Positions 43,772-56,750 are shown, numbered from the stretch's first letter. The stretch: DNA of 64,000 nucleotides from Begonia masoniana (GCA_022432975.1 CM039505.1:48319897-48383896); one strand, 5' to 3'. The notes: a model not told the origin generated them from the sequence alone. Translations and numbers: made by a program.

Positions 43772-44308
43772 TTACATTAAAAAAAACAAATTTTAACAAT
43801 GTTTAGTATGTAAAGATAAAATTGAAAAAAAAAATATCAGTAATGATCATAGGACATACAATTACTTGAAATTTATCGAATTTTATTATGAAAATAGTGA
43901 GCACAAGTAACAAAGAAATAAAGAATCTTCTAGCATGATGAAGTTTGTAAGAGTTGTGAAGACGTTAGAGGCAGAGTTCTACGATTTTTGAACTTTCCTA
44001 ACAGTTCCTGATTCTAAATGAAATTCAACTTTCGGGTGGGAAATGTAAAAACCCTTACACCAAAGAAGAAAGAAAGAACTTAAAAGTTGGAGAGAGGTTG
44101 GATCCGAAAAACTTCTTTCAAAGACATCGGGAAGAATCAAGGTCGAGAGAAGAAAGAATGGCCATGCGTTGACAGAGATCCTTTTTCATGGGTTTTCGTT
44201 AACCCCATAGAAGTTTGTTCAACATATTAGAGCTAACTGATTACTATTCTTTCTAGTTTAGTTAATCGTCTTAGTTACTATCTTACACTTCAAACTTGAT
44301 TTCATCAC
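43772..44308. other. Sequence between the MULE and the copia remnant, no gene seen
   Basis: No recognisable coding content. It probably belongs partly to the copia element whose gag fragment follows, since both lie on the same side. Confidence 0.5.
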
Positions 44309-44953
44309 CTATTTCTGATAAGGGAATCTGTAAGAGGAAGCATTTCTAACAGTACCTAGTCTTAGGTCAGCAAGATAAGTGAAGCATTTAGGGCGAATAT
44401 GACCACAGCGTTGGCAATAATGACATACAGAAACATATTTGTTACCTTTACTGCTTGAGGCATGATAGAAGTTATAGAAATTCGATTTATTGTAAGTTAT
44501 TGGCATTCTGTTTGCAACTTGCTTTCCTTTATAATCAAATCCCTTATCTTACACCGGCTGTGACACTAGACTTTCCCTTACGAATTTCATCACAGATCGA
44601 TTCTCATTTACTGCTACGGTCTTTGAAACTGAACTTTCACCTTTGAACCCCAATCCAGATCGATTTGCACTTGATTTGCTGACGTTTAGAATATCATCCA
44701 GTTTAGACGAACCCGAATTCAGCATTTTGACATTCTTTTTCATGAGACTTATCTCATTGGTTAGATTATTAACTTCATCCTAACTCGTTTTCAGCTTGGT
44801 CTCCAAATCATCAATAACATTTTGAAGAACATTCTTTTCATCTTTCAAATTTATAATCTGAATGTGTAGGAGCTGATTTACTTTAACAAGCTCGGTCCAT
44901 TTCTCATGCAGAAACTTGTATTCTCTAATAAGATCTTCTTCTGTAACTGGTTC
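44309..44953 (-). pseudogene. Ty1/copia gag C-terminal fragment
   Basis: One minus-strand frame with two in-frame stops (after ...LETKLKTS near 44780 and after ...ESLVSQPV near 44549). It has a coiled-coil stretch (LIREYKFLHEKWTELVK...INLKDEKNVLQNVIDDL), a Ser/Lys-rich linker and one CCHC zinc knuckle (CHYCQRCGHIRPKC) near 44380-44425. This order is typical of plant copia gag upstream of the protease, which is absent. Its upstream end is cut by the LTR beginning at 44954. Confidence 0.75.
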
Positions 44954-45298
44954 TATAACACCCGATACTCTCTGCCAGGTGATTTTCTTAACGGAATTAA
45001 CTGTCACCTTTATTATTAATACTTGAATTTAATTTTAATGCCAAAGTTTATTTGATTTCTAATTTTGGGGTGGCAAAATGGTAATTAGGAAGAATCTTAT
45101 TAATATAAATAGAAAATGGAAACCTTAAACCTCACTTAAACCCCATTGTAGCCGACATTCTCTCTCGGCGATTCCCATGCTTCCAGAGCTTTTTCTCTGC
45201 CGGCGATTTCCTCTTTGGCGATCGATTTCTTCAGCCTCCACTCCGATAACCTACATTCGAGGTAAGATTTAGTCAATGTAGTTGCCGTGTAGTTGTTT
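44954..45298 (+). mobile_element. Left part of a gypsy LTR, host for the next insertion
   Basis: Starts TATAACACCCGA (terminal TG apparently mutated to TA) within the copia gag frame. It has a leader-like region with GCTCTTTTTCTCTGCCGG-type sequence on the reverse strand and a donor-like GAG|GTAAGA at 45260-45266, and ends where the 45299 element enters. Continues at 63385. Confidence 0.65.
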
Positions 45299-47399
45299 TG
45301 TAACACCCGGTTTATTAGAATTAAAATAACCAATTAATCTTCTAAGTGTGAATTTTATAGAATGAAATAGGGAGAAATAGCAATTAGGTTAATGAGTAAC
45401 TAAGTGAGGGCATAAGGGTAATTGTCAATTTATATTGTGGATAACGTATTTAAGGAAAGAGTAAATGAGGTATAGCCGTCAATGCTCATTTCACTCTCGA
45501 TTTTTCAGCTCAACCCAGTAGAGCTCTCCAGACGATTTCCCTTCCCGATATCCTTCAACTTAGGTAAGTTCTTTAGTTTTCTTCATGTATTGATGAATAG
45601 ATAACCAAATTAGGACAATGTGAGTATTTTGGAAAAGTTGAGAGAAATAGCGGTTCGGGTTTGGAGTTTATTCGGGAATGCTCTATGAGTAGTGTTCCCA
45701 AACTAACTCCTTAGATTTCTGAATAGCTTAGATTAAGGTTTAACATTCTGTTTATGAATATAGGTGAACAAACCCCCGAAGTAGCTCTTAACCGAGCATT
45801 TGCTAGGAATCCAGGTAAGTAAAGTTTGCTTGTGCCTTCGGGCCTACATCACAGAACATTAGGATTTTTGTGTGTTTGAATATTTTCCTGTTTCATGCAT
45901 CATATATTTGAAAATATACGAAAATGAGTTTACATGTTTTGATATAGTGAGGAAGTGAACATTCTGAAGTGATTTATGTGAAACATTTTCTGTTAAGGGA
46001 ACTAATCCAACCCTTAATGAGCCAGGGATCATACTTTGGGAAAACTGATCCAACTCCCAATTTCGAAGTGGATCTGAACATTGATCAGTATATATATATT
46101 CACTGTTAGGAGAATTAATCCAACTCCTAATGAGACAGGGATGTTCATACTTTGGGAGAAGTGATTCAACTCCCAATTTAGAGAGGAATCCGATTATAAC
46201 GATGAATATGTAACAGAGATGAGAAAAGTAGAAACTGCATGCTAGGATGACATGTCTTCAGCTTTTCATGCATTATTGCTTTACTTGCTTAGCATTAGGC
46301 TAATAGATGAGTTTTGTGATGTAGGTGAAGAAGTTTTAGCAGGTGTGTTTACTGAGTTCACAGAAGGCTAGTTGGGTTGGAGGAGTGCATCCACACAATG
46401 TTCTGGCAGCTGATGGGGCAGTTTAATTGATGTCTGTGGAGTGAAGGTTTTATTATCAATGCTTTATTTTAGATGGATCGAGTTTTCATAACAGTAGTGA
46501 TTTCAGCGTTTTGGACAAATTGAGTTTTACTTTCTGATGTTGGTATTTTTTTGGAAATTTGAAATTTATTATTTGATGGATGTAGAGTGATGCATTGGTC
46601 TGATTTGTTTATAAAGCGATTTCAGTAGAGCAAACAGGTTCTCTTCTTAGATGGGGTCGTATAGGTATAGTTAAGAGTATTCGGAATGTCGCTCTGTTTC
46701 TATCGGTAGGTGATGCCTATCGGCAGGTATTGAGTTGTGGTTTGGTGTCTATCGGAAGATGAAAGTCTATCGGTAGATGCGGTGTGTAAGTCTATCGGAA
46801 GATGAAAGTCTGTCGGTAGATGCGGTGTGTAAGTCTATCGGAAGATGAAAGTCTACCGGTAGATGTCTTATGGAGTCACGCGTGAAGCACGTGTCGGCAG
46901 ATGTAGTCTAATTGATTGGAAGATGTAGTGTGTATTTTAATTCTATCGGAAAGAGTTGTATTGGCATTATCGGCGGAGGGTGTTGCGTTGTTTGTACACG
47001 TCATCGGTAGATGAAGTCTACCGAGTGATGTCTTTTGTTTTCCTTCCTTCCGGCTGACGTCATCGGCAGGAGTCTTCGGTTTTCTATTCCTGCTTCTTCC
47101 GTTGACTTAGTCGTCGGCAGATGCGTTGTCTTCTGAAACCGAAAGAGTATTTCGTGCCTTAAACCCTCATTCCTTTCGGCTGAATATTTCTTAACATTCC
47201 CAATGACTATTTTAATAATGTTTTTCACAGTTTTGTTTAACTTCATTGTTGTTCAAAAAGAATTTCCGCTGCAAGTTTTAAATATTTTGAGAAGTCTAAT
47301 CTTGACTGTCGAGTGAAGCTTTGAATTTATTATCAAAATTTCTTAGTCATGATAATGTTATGGGTAGCGAACCGGGTTCAGATAACTCGGGGCGTTACA
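45299..47399 (+). repeat. 5' LTR of the outer chromovirus
   Basis: TGTAACACCCGG...CGGGGCGTTACA. Core promoter 45437-45454; predicted donor 45563/45564; mini-exon 45764-45814; acceptor GATGTAG at 46324. Its last third has degenerate TATCGG(A/T)AGATG repeats (46700-47110). Confidence 0.95.
45764..45814 (+). other. Predicted 51-nt mini-exon in LTR leader
   Basis: Left border GAATATAG|GTGAAC, right border AATCCAG|GTAAGT. Followed by a 510-nt putative intron (45815-46324) ending TGTGATGTAG|GTGAAG. The 3' LTR has the same interval at 61744-61794. Confidence 0.5.
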
Positions 47400-47402
47400 G
47401 TA

Positions 47403-47413
47403 TGGTATCAGAG
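47403..47413 (+). other. Primer binding site of the outer element
   Basis: TGGTATCAGAG, three bases after the LTR end, complementary to the 3' part of initiator Met tRNA. Confidence 0.88.
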
Positions 47414-47553
47414 ACATTCAGTTAAACTGTTCAAAAGATTACTCATCAGTGCCGATCGTTGCATGGAAGCACTCCAACAACTGTAAGTGTTTACCTTGAC
47501 CTTAGTTATTAGATATTTACGAGCATACTTAACCCTGTCCAGGAATTTAGCAT

Positions 47554-49227
47554 ATGGCTAGACGACCAGGAAGACCGAGGATACCAAGAGAGGTACCAAG
47601 TCCAAGACGTGAGGAGGACTCTAGTGTGATCAGACAACTGACTGAGTTGATGCGCCAACAGACTGACATAGTGCGTCAACAATCTGATCAATTAGGGGTG
47701 CTGTTGAATCGAGAAGCACAAGGAAGTGCCAACTCGGGTCCTGGTGGTGAGCATTCTGGAGATAGGTTTAGGAGACTTAGACCACCCACATTTGATGGAC
47801 AGTCAACTGATCCAGTTATTGCTGAAGGATGGCTTAGGAAGATAGAGAGCATGTTCAGGTGTGCCAACATTGGAGAGGGAGACAAGGTCACATTGGCAAC
47901 ATTTCATCTGGCTGGAGATGCTCAACTTTGGTGGGAAACTATTGAGACCGCCACTGATGTTTTGGCGATGCCTTGGTCTAAATTCAAGGACATTTTCTAT
48001 GAGAAATATTTTAACAGTACTGTCCAAACCGCAAAAAAATTGGAGTTCCTCAACTTGAAGCAGACGGGGTCTGTGGCCGAGTATAGTAGACAGTTTGAGT
48101 CTCTGTCCAGGTTTGCTGGACATTTTGCTCACCAGGATGAGGATAAGGTGTTCAAATTTGTGCATGGACTTAAGCCTGAAATTTATAGAGGGGTTAAATT
48201 CTGTGGAATTAAGGGTTTGACATTAAGTGAAGTTGTGTCCACTGCCCTGGAAGTAGAAGAAGCTGAGAGGAAGTGTGCTGGACCGAAGGAAGCCCCACAA
48301 AGGTTTGTTCAGCCACATCCTCATAGAGGGATGAAGAGGCCAAGTGAAGGCCAAAGTAGCCAAGGAGAAGGAGGAAAGGTGCAGAATGTCAGGAATTTCC
48401 TCAGTGTCCTAAGTGCTTGAAGAACCACCCCGGGGAATGCAGAATGGGATTTGGGAAATGTTTCAACTGTGAGGAGGTTGGACATACATTCAAGGAGTGC
48501 TCGAAGCCTAGAGTCACCAGATGCTTCAATTGTAACAAAGTTGGACACATTAGTAGAGACTGCCCAAATCCAAAGAGTGGCCCTGCTTTGATCAAACCAA
48601 GAATATTCTCCATGATGGAGTCAAGTGAAGAACAGCCCGCTGTTGTGTCAGGTACCATATTGATCAATTCCGTGCCTGCTTTTACTTTATTAGACTCTGG
48701 TGCAACGCACTCATTTATAGCATCTACTTTTGCCAATAAATTAGATGTACAGTTTACCCCTTCCATGCATGTGTTTAATGTTGCCTTACCCTCTGGGGAA
48801 AACATGCACTCTAACCAAGTGATGCTAGATAGTGATGTGTTAGTAGGAAATGTGAGTTTACCTGCTGATCTTATTGTTATGGATATTTTGGGATTTGATG
48901 TGATCTTAGGAATGGACTGGTTGTTTAAACACCATGCCACAATTGATTGTAGAACTGGAATAGTTAGTTTCCAACCCCCTGGTAGTTTGAAACATACCTT
49001 CCAAGCTTCAGAGAAGAGTAAGGAAATGTCTGTTATGACTTCTTTAAATTTTAGACCTTCACCATGCAAGGAGTACTTGTGCTTCTTGGCATGTGTTCTA
49101 GATACACAACTTGTAGAAAAGGCAACTCCTCAAAATATCCTTGTTGTCCAAGACTTCCCTGAAGTGTTTCTAGATGACCTTCCCGGTTTGCCACCAGATA
49201 GAGAAATTGAGTTTGTTGTAGATGTCT
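47554..49227 (+). pseudogene. gag and protease of the outer chromovirus, one frame change, then cut
   Basis: ATG at 47554. Gag is 288 codons, with the retrotransposon gag domain around QLWWETIETATDVLAMPWSKFKDIFYEKYF. The frame changes near 48410-48420 just before the zinc knuckles; in the next frame CFNCEEVGHTFKEC and CFNCNKVGHISRDC (CCHC) are followed by the protease motif LLDSGATHSF and VILGMDWL. The related minus-strand element reads through the same point without a break, so a one-base deletion here is likely. At 49223-49227 (TGTCT) the coding sequence is cut by the nested element. Confidence 0.9.
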
Positions 49228-51490
49228 TGTAACGCCCCGAGTTATCTGAACCCGGTTCGTTACCACTAACGCAAACATCACCAAGAACTCTCGGAGCAAT
49301 TTACAATTTCACTCGAGGATCAAGATTTGATGCTTATTAAAACCTAAAAATGTTTAACACTTGCAGCGGAAAATCATTTAGACAAGTGTGAATTAATAAA
49401 ACGTAAAATAATGTTTGAAAGAATCAGTTGAAGTGTCCAGGATAATAGTGAAGGAAGTAAAAAGTTTAAATCGTTAATACCGATGGGGTGACAGAGGTCA
49501 AACCGCCCCTGCCGACGACTAGTTCAACGGAATAGGCCATATATAAATAACATCTTCTGCACGATGACGTCACGACTCAACACAGCTGCCGACGACTAGT
49601 CAACGGAATAGGCCATATATAAATAACAGGCTTCTGCCGATGACGTCACGACTTCAACACAGCGGCCGACGACTAGTCAACGGAATAGGCCATATATAAA
49701 TAACAGGCTTCTGCCGATGACGTCACGACTCAAACACAGCTGCCGACGACTAGTCACGGAATAGGCCATATATAAATAACAGGCTTCTGCCGATGACGTC
49801 AGCAGGATAACTTAATTATCCAGCTTCTCCTGCCGGGTGACGTCAGCCAGATAAACCCATTATCTAACTTCTGCCGATTGCTAAACGGCTAAGCAGAATG
49901 TCCTACTTATGCCGATGACGTCAGCAGGATAACTTAATTATCCAGCTTCTGCCGATACGTGCTTATCACGTGACTTTTAAAACGTATGCCGATAGAAGGC
50001 AAGTTTACTGCTTATCAACTACCGGTAGGACAACAAAACAACTACTCTTCTCCTGCCGATAGACTTTAGCAAACAACATCAAATAGACGTATTACTCAAC
50101 TTCATATCGATGGACTGAACAATTTGACAGTAAACTTGACTAACAATTGGACTCAACATTTTACCAAAACTCATTCTAAAACACCTCAATTCATTGTATT
50201 ACTCAAATTCCGTAAATCAGCATTCTAGAAATTCAACAGGACACTAACATCAAAAATTCTAAAATGTATTCAAAAGGTTGCAATCTCTACTGTTATAAAA
50301 ATTCAACATACTCAGACTAAATCATTGTCAATTAATTTCTCATATCTGCAGACATCAGTTAATCCGCCTCAACAGTTTGCCGAATCAGAACATGAGAGTA
50401 CTCCTCCAACCACATCTATTCATTTGCACGATAAAGGAAATCACCTGCTATATTCTCAACACCTACATCACAAAACTCATCTATTAGCCTAATGCTAAGT
50501 AAGCAGAGCAAGAAATGATGGAAGTACAGAGATATGCAAATCCTAAATATGCAATTTCTACATTCCTCTTCCTCAGTTATATTGCATTCATTCAACCGGT
50601 CTGATGATCCCTGATACAATGGGAGGTGGATCAGCTTTCCCAGGGTATGAATCCACATATATGTCACTTAAGGGGTGGATTAGTTCCCTTAACAGATGAT
50701 TGATCCCTGATACAATGAGAGGTGGATCGGTTTTTCCCAAGGTATGAATCCAGTTATGTTCGATTAAGGGGCGGATTAATTCCCTTAAAAATGTATTGTC
50801 CCAATCTGTTCACAACTCACCATGCTACTTCATGTAAATTCATTTTCGTTTTTCTTTCCAAAATATGATGCATGGCAATTGAAATGAAACATACTTTCAT
50901 GCATACAAGAAAATCCTAGTGTTTTGTGATGTAGGCCCGAAGGCAAATACAAACTCTACTTACCTGGCCCTCCTGGAATTACTTGGTTGCTAGCTACTTC
51001 GGTTTAGCTCAAACCTAAAATCGTAGGCAGTATGTTAGTTATACTTCATTCTAAACAATCAGGAGTTTAAGGAAATAAATTATGGAGTTCGGATCTTCGT
51101 GCATTCCCATTTCACAGAAACCCGAATCTATACCAAATCATAGCGTTTTCCTTGAAACTTCATACATTGTATTCCCTCAGCTTTCTAACTACTAAAATCA
51201 CAAGAAGACGAGGAGAGTTCACCTAGGTTGAAGGAGAATCGAACAGGGGAATCGCCTGGAGAATCCTGCTGCTCGAGCTGAAAAACCGAGAGGAAATGAG
51301 GGAAAGGGTGGCGGCTACCGTGAAATAACTCAAACCTCTTTCCTTAAATACGTTATCCACTTTTTAAATTTCCAATTACTCATATGCCCTTGTCTAGTCA
51401 TCCACCAACCTACATTTAATATTGCCATATAAAATGCACCATTAGCTACAAGAGATAGAGAATTGGTCTATATAAAAACCGGGTATTACA
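49228..51490 (-). repeat. 3' LTR of the nested element (left in window), 2263 bp
   Basis: Differs from the other LTR mainly by single-base indels, clustered at about 49370-49860. Core promoter copy at 51343-51360 (reversed). Mini-exon counterpart near 50957-51007 (reversed). Confidence 0.93.
49497..49800 (-). repeat. 77-bp tandem array in the nested LTR (indel-ridden copy)
   Basis: About four units; each has CCGACGACTAGTCAACGG, CCATATATAAATAAC and GCCGATGACGTCACGA. The corresponding array in the other LTR (56447-56750) is cleaner. Confidence 0.9.
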
Positions 51491-51503
51491 ATCTACCCTC
51501 CTT
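51491..51503 (-). other. Polypurine tract of the nested element
   Basis: Reversed it reads AAGGAGGGTAGAT directly before the LTR. The same tract is at 61266-61278 in the outer element. Confidence 0.8.
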
Positions 51504-51525
51504 AAAAGAATTTTGTCCTCAAAAT

Positions 51526-54500
51526 TCAGTACCTGAACAATTCGGGATATTGATCCATCATGTCTTGTTGGCGTTCCCAAGTTGTCTCTTCAAGGTTTTG
51601 ATTGTGCCACAAGACTTTAACTAGTGGGATTTCTTTGTTCGCAATACTTTTACAGCAAAGTCTAGGATCTTTGCTGGTTTCTCTTCATAAGAAAGGGTTG
51701 GTTGAACTTCAATACTCTGCTGTTCCACAATCTGAGACGGATCCCGCACACACTTCTTCAACATGGAAACATGAAACACATTATGGACTCCATCCATAGA
51801 GACTGGCAGCTGTAACTGATAGGCTGTTTTCCCAAACTTCTTCGAGATTATGAATGGTCCAATAAATCTAGGATTCAACTTCCCTCTCTTTCCGAATCTT
51901 ACAACTCCCTTGAAAGGTGACACCTTAAGGAAAACTTCATCTCCAACTTCAAACTCCAATTCTCTGCGTCTCTTATCGGCATAACACTTCTGTCGGCTTT
52001 GAGCTGTCAAGATTCTTTGTCGGATAAGAGCAACTTTCTCCACAGTCCGTTGCACAATATCAGGACCGAGCAACTGCGCTTCACCAACTTCATTCCAGTA
52101 CAAAGGTGATCTGCATTTTCGTCCATACAGTGCTTCATACGGTGCCATTCTTATTGTTGCCTGAAAACTGTTATTGTAAGAAAATTCTACTAAAGCTAGG
52201 TACTTACTCCAGGAACCTTGGAAATCTAAAACACAAGCACGAAGCATATCTTCTAAAATCTGAATAGTCCTTTCGGATTGTCCATCTGTTTGAGGGTGGA
52301 AAGCTGTACTGAAACTAAGCTGAGTCCCATTGCCTTATGCAAACTCTTCCAAAACTTAGATGTGAATCTAGCATCTCGGTCTGAGACTATAATACTTGGA
52401 ACTCCATGCAATCTGACAATTTCGTGCACATACAACTCAGCAAATTGATCCATTGAGTATGTCATCTTCATAGGCAGGAAGTGGGCGGATTTGGTCAAAC
52501 GATCAACTATTACCCAAATTGCATCGTGTCCTTTTGCTGTTCTAGGCAATCCTGTAACAAAATCCATTGTCACTTGTTCCCACTTCCATTCCGGAACTGG
52601 TAGGGGTTGCAATGTTCCTGCAGGCCTCTGATGTTCGGCTTTAACCTGTTGACAACATAAACATGATCCTACATATTCTGCCACACTTCTTTTCATTCCA
52701 GGCCACCAAAATGCTGCTTGAGATCTCTGTACATCTTAGTACTTCCAGGATGAATAGAGAGTCTAAAAGAATGAGCCTCGGATAGAATTTCCTTTCGAAG
52801 CTCGACATTAGCTGGAACAAACCATCTGTTTCTAAACTTAAGGATTCCATCGGAAGAATAGTTGAAATCCGATTTGTCCGTGGAGTCTATGCTGACTTGA
52901 ACTTGTTACAGTCATCATCGTTCGACTGAGCTTCCTTTATCTTCTCAAGAATAGTAGGTCTTAAGGTTATGGCCGAAAGTATAGCTGATACGCTAGATAC
53001 TGCTTCTAGATTAAACCTTCGAAATTCAGATTCTAAGGCTAACGGCATACTGAAACTCATAGTCGGGGCTGATGTTGCTACCCTGCTCAAGGCATCTGCC
53101 ACAACATTTGCTTTTCCGGGATGGTACTTGATCTCAAAGTCATAATCTTTTACAAATTCTAACCATCTACGTTGCCTCATATTTAATTCTTTTTGAGTGA
53201 AAATATATTTCAGACTTTTATGGTCTGAGAATATTTCACAAGATTGTCCATACAGATAATGTCTCCAAATCTTAAGTGCAAACACCACTGCAGCTAATTC
53301 TAAGTCATGCGTGGGGTAATTCTTCTCATGCGTTTTCAACTGCCTGGAAGCGTAAGCTATAACTTTCCCGTCCTGCATCAAGACACAGCCCAGTCCAATC
53401 TTGGATGCATCACAGTAAATACTATACTTACCACCTTCAACTGGAAGGGTTAAAATAGGAGCATTGGTCAGTTTCTGTTTCAAAGTTTGGAAACTAAGTT
53501 CACATTCATCGGTCCATGTGTACTTTACATTCTTCCTAGTCAACTTAGTGAGAGGTGTAGCAATCTTTGAAATCCTTCAATGAACTTTCTATAGTATCCT
53601 GCTAGTCCAAGAAAACTTCTGATATCGGTGGCATTCTTCGGTTGGGGCCATTCCCTAACTGCTTGAACCTTAGCTGGATCAACAGATAATCCATTTCCAG
53701 AAATGACATGTCCTAAAAAGTGAACTTGGTCCAACCAAAATTCACACTTAGAAAACTTGGCGTATAATTGGTGCTGTTTCAGTAATCCTAACACTAAGTT
53801 TAAGTGTTCTGCATGCTCCTCCTTGGTTTTGGAATAGATTAGAATGTCATCTATAAATACAATGACAAACTTGTCCAAATACTCATGAAACACTCTGTTC
53901 ATAAGATCCATAAAGGCTGCTGGTGCGTTTGTCAAACCAAAAGACATGACCAGAAACTCATAATGTCCATACCTAGTACGAAAGGCAGTCTTCGGGATAT
54001 CTTCAGTTTTAACCTTAAGCTGGTAATAACCGGATCTAAGGTCAATTTTTGAGGAAAACTCTCGCACCTCTAAGCTGGTCAAATAAGTCATCAATTCTCG
54101 GCAAAGGGTATTTGTTCTTGACTGTAAGCTTATTCAATTCTCTGTAATCAATGCACATGCGCATTGATCCATCCTTCTTCTTGACAAAAAGGACAGGTGC
54201 ACCCCATGGTGAAAAGCTAGGGCGTATGAATCCCTTCTCCAACAAGTCCTCCAACTGTTTCTTTAACTCTTTAAGTTCTGTTGGTGCTAGTCTATATGGA
54301 TTTTTAGACACAGGCTCGGCTCCGGGGTATACATCTACAACAAATTCAATTTCTCTATCTGGCGGTAAGCCAGGAAGGTCATCTAGGAATACCTCAGGAA
54401 AATCTTGGACGGCTAAAACATCTCGAGGACTCGATTTTCCTATATGCTGTGTGTCTAAAACACTAGCTAAGAAGCACGAATACTCCCTACACAGGGAAGG

Positions 54501-54752
54501 TCTAGTGGCAATAGAAGTCATCACAGACATTTCCTTACTCTTCTTCGAAGCTTGAAAGGTATGTTTCAACTTACCAGGGGGTTGAAAACTAACTACTCCG
54601 GTTCTACAATCAATTGTGGCGTGGTGTTTAAACAACCAGTCCATACCTAGGATTACATCAAATCCTATTATATCCATAATTATAAGATCAGCAGGTAGAC
54701 TTACATTCCCTACTAACACATTGCTATCTAGCATCACTTGGTCAGAGTGCAT
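51526..54752 (-). pseudogene. pol of the nested chromovirus: RT, RNase H, integrase, chromodomain, with frame breaks
   Basis: Consecutive minus-strand pieces: RT start with [17 protein letters not shown] (54042-54752); RT with [13 protein letters not shown], the catalytic DD (53540-54094); RNase H with [18 protein letters not shown] and DHKSLKYIF (52887-53543). Then an integrase zinc-binding region (52641-52850), integrase core [19 protein letters not shown]...[12 protein letters not shown] (52253-52696), and integrase C-terminus with [16 protein letters not shown] (51621-52247). The chromodomain tail ends at TGA 51526-51528. Every break I could examine is a small frame change rather than a nonsense substitution. 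The intact homologue is at 58432-61243. Confidence 0.9.
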
Positions 54753-56005
54753 GTTTTCCCCAGAGGGTAAGGCGACATAAACACATGCATGGAAGGGGTA
54801 AACTGTACATCTAATTTATTGGCAAAAGTAGATGCTATAAATGAGTGCGTTGCACCAGAGTCTAATAAAGTGAAAGCAGGTACTGAATTGATCAATATAG
54901 TACCTGACACTACAGCAGGCTGTTCCTCTTCTCCTGACTCTACCATTGAGAATATCCTCGGTTTAACCATAGCAGGGCCACTCTTAGGGATTGGACAGTC
55001 TCTAACCATGTGTCCTGTCTTGTTACAGTTGAAGCATCGAAGGACTCTGGGCTTGGTGCAGTCCTTGAACGAATGCCCGACCTCCTCACAATTGAAACAC
55101 CTTCTAGAAGTCCACCTACACTCCCCCGGGTGATTCTTCAAACACGTTGGACATTGGGGAAAATTCTTGACCTTCTGTATTTTTCTTCCTGCTTCCTTGC
55201 TATTTTGGCCTTCACTTGGCCTCTTCATTCCCTTCTGCTGGTGTGGCTGGTTAAACCTTTGCGGGGTCTCCTTTGGTCCAGCACACTTCCTTTCAGCCTC
55301 TTCCACTTCCAGAGCAGTGGACACTACTTCACTTAATGTCAAACCCTTTATACCGCAGAATTTTACTCCTCGGTAAATTTCTGGCTTCAATCCATGCACA
55401 AACTTAAACACCTTATCTTCATCCCTGGGGGCAAAATGTCCAGCAAATCTGGACAGAGACTCAAACTGCTTACTGTACTCGGCCACAGACCCTGTCTGCT
55501 TCAAGTTGAGGAACTCCAATTTTTTTGCGGTTTGGACAGTACTGTTAAAATATTTCTCATAGAAAGCATCCTTGAATTGTGACCAAGGCATGGTCAGAAC
55601 ATCTGTGGTGGTCTCTATTGTCTCCCACCAGAGTTGAGCTTCACCAGCAAGATGGAAGGTTGCCAACGTGACCTTGTCTTCTTCTCCTATGCTGGCACAC
55701 CTAAACATACTTTCAATCTTTCTAAGCCATCCTTCAGCTATGACTGGATCCGTTGACTGTCCATCAAATGTGGGTGGTCTAAGTCTCCTAAACCTATCTC
55801 CAGAATGCTCACCACCAGGACCCGAGTTGGCACTTCCTTGTGCTTCTCGATTCAACAGCACCCCTAATTGATCGGATTGTTGACGCACTATGTCAGTCTG
55901 TTGGCGCATCAACTCAGTCAGTTGTCTGATCACACTAGAGTCCTCCTCACGTCTTGGACTTGGTACCTCTCTTGGTATCCTCGGTCTTCCTGATCGTCTA
56001 GCCAT
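54734..56005 (-). pseudogene. gag-protease of the nested chromovirus
   Basis: 423 codons from the ATG at 56005: gag domain (QLWWETIETTTDVLTMPWSQF), CPTCLKNHPGEC, two CCHC knuckles (CFNCEEVGHSFKDC, CFNCNKTGHMVRDC), and protease LLDSGATHSFIAS near residue 395. It then shifts frame at about 54770 (reading MSPYPLGK where the homologue continues the protease). Nearly identical to the outer gag at the N-terminus. Gag packages element RNA in the cytoplasm; the aspartic protease would process the polyprotein. Confidence 0.92.
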
Positions 56006-56145
56006 ATGCTAAATTCCTGGACAGGGTTAAGTATGCTCGTAAATATCTAATAACTAAGGTCAAGGTAAACACTTACAGTTGTTGGAGCACTTCCACGCAA
56101 TGATTGGCACTGATGAGTAATCTTTTGAACGGTTTAACTGAATGT

Positions 56146-56156
56146 CTCTGATACCA
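56146..56156 (-). other. Primer binding site of the nested element
   Basis: Reversed it reads TGGTATCAGAG, three bases from the LTR at 56160. Confidence 0.88.
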
Positions 56157-56446
56157 ACCTGTAACGCCCCGAGTTATCTGAACCCGGTTCGTTACCACTA
56201 ACGCAAACATCACCAAGAACTCTCGGAGCAATTTACAATTTCACTCGAGGATCAAGATTTGATGCTTATTAAAACCTAAAAATGTTTAAAACTTGCAGCG
56301 GAAAATCATTTAGACAAGATGTGAATTAATAAAAACTGTAAAATAATGTTTGAAAGAATCAGTTGAAGTGTCAAGGAATAATTAGTTGAAGGAAGTAAAA
56401 GTTTAAATCGTTAAATACCGATGGGGTGACAGAGGTCAAACGCCCC

Positions 56447-56750
56447 TGCCGACGACTAGTCAACGGAATAGGCCATATATAAATAACATGCTTCTGCCGA
56501 TGACGTCACGACTCAAACACAGCTGCCGACGACTAGTCAACGGAATAGGCCATATATAAATAACAGGCTTCTGCCGATGACGTCACGACTCAAACACAGC
56601 TGCCGACGACTAGTCAACGGAATAGGCCATATATAAATAATAGGCTTCTGCCGATGACGTCACGACTCAAACACAGCTGCCGACGACTAGTCAACGGAAT
56701 AGGCCATATATAAATAACAGGCTTCTGCCGATGACGTCAGCAGGATAACT
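56447..56750 (-). repeat. 77-bp tandem array with TATA-like and TGACGTCA motifs
   Basis: About 3.8 units starting at 56447, 56523, 56600 and 56677. Each carries ATATATAAATA and the palindrome TGACGTCA, a bZIP/CRE-type site. Downstream single copies of GATGACGTCAGC (56730, 56855) and CGGTGACGTCAGCC (56773) extend the theme. Confidence 0.92.

Noticed and set aside
45859..46176. 105-codon minus ORF repeated identically at 61839-62156
   Set aside because: It lies inside the LTR and is identical only because the two LTRs are; no protein family. The similar frames at 50416 and 57354 are LTR shadows too.
48401..49069. 222-codon minus ORF antisense to gag-protease
   Set aside because: Mirror frame of the zinc-knuckle and protease coding region.
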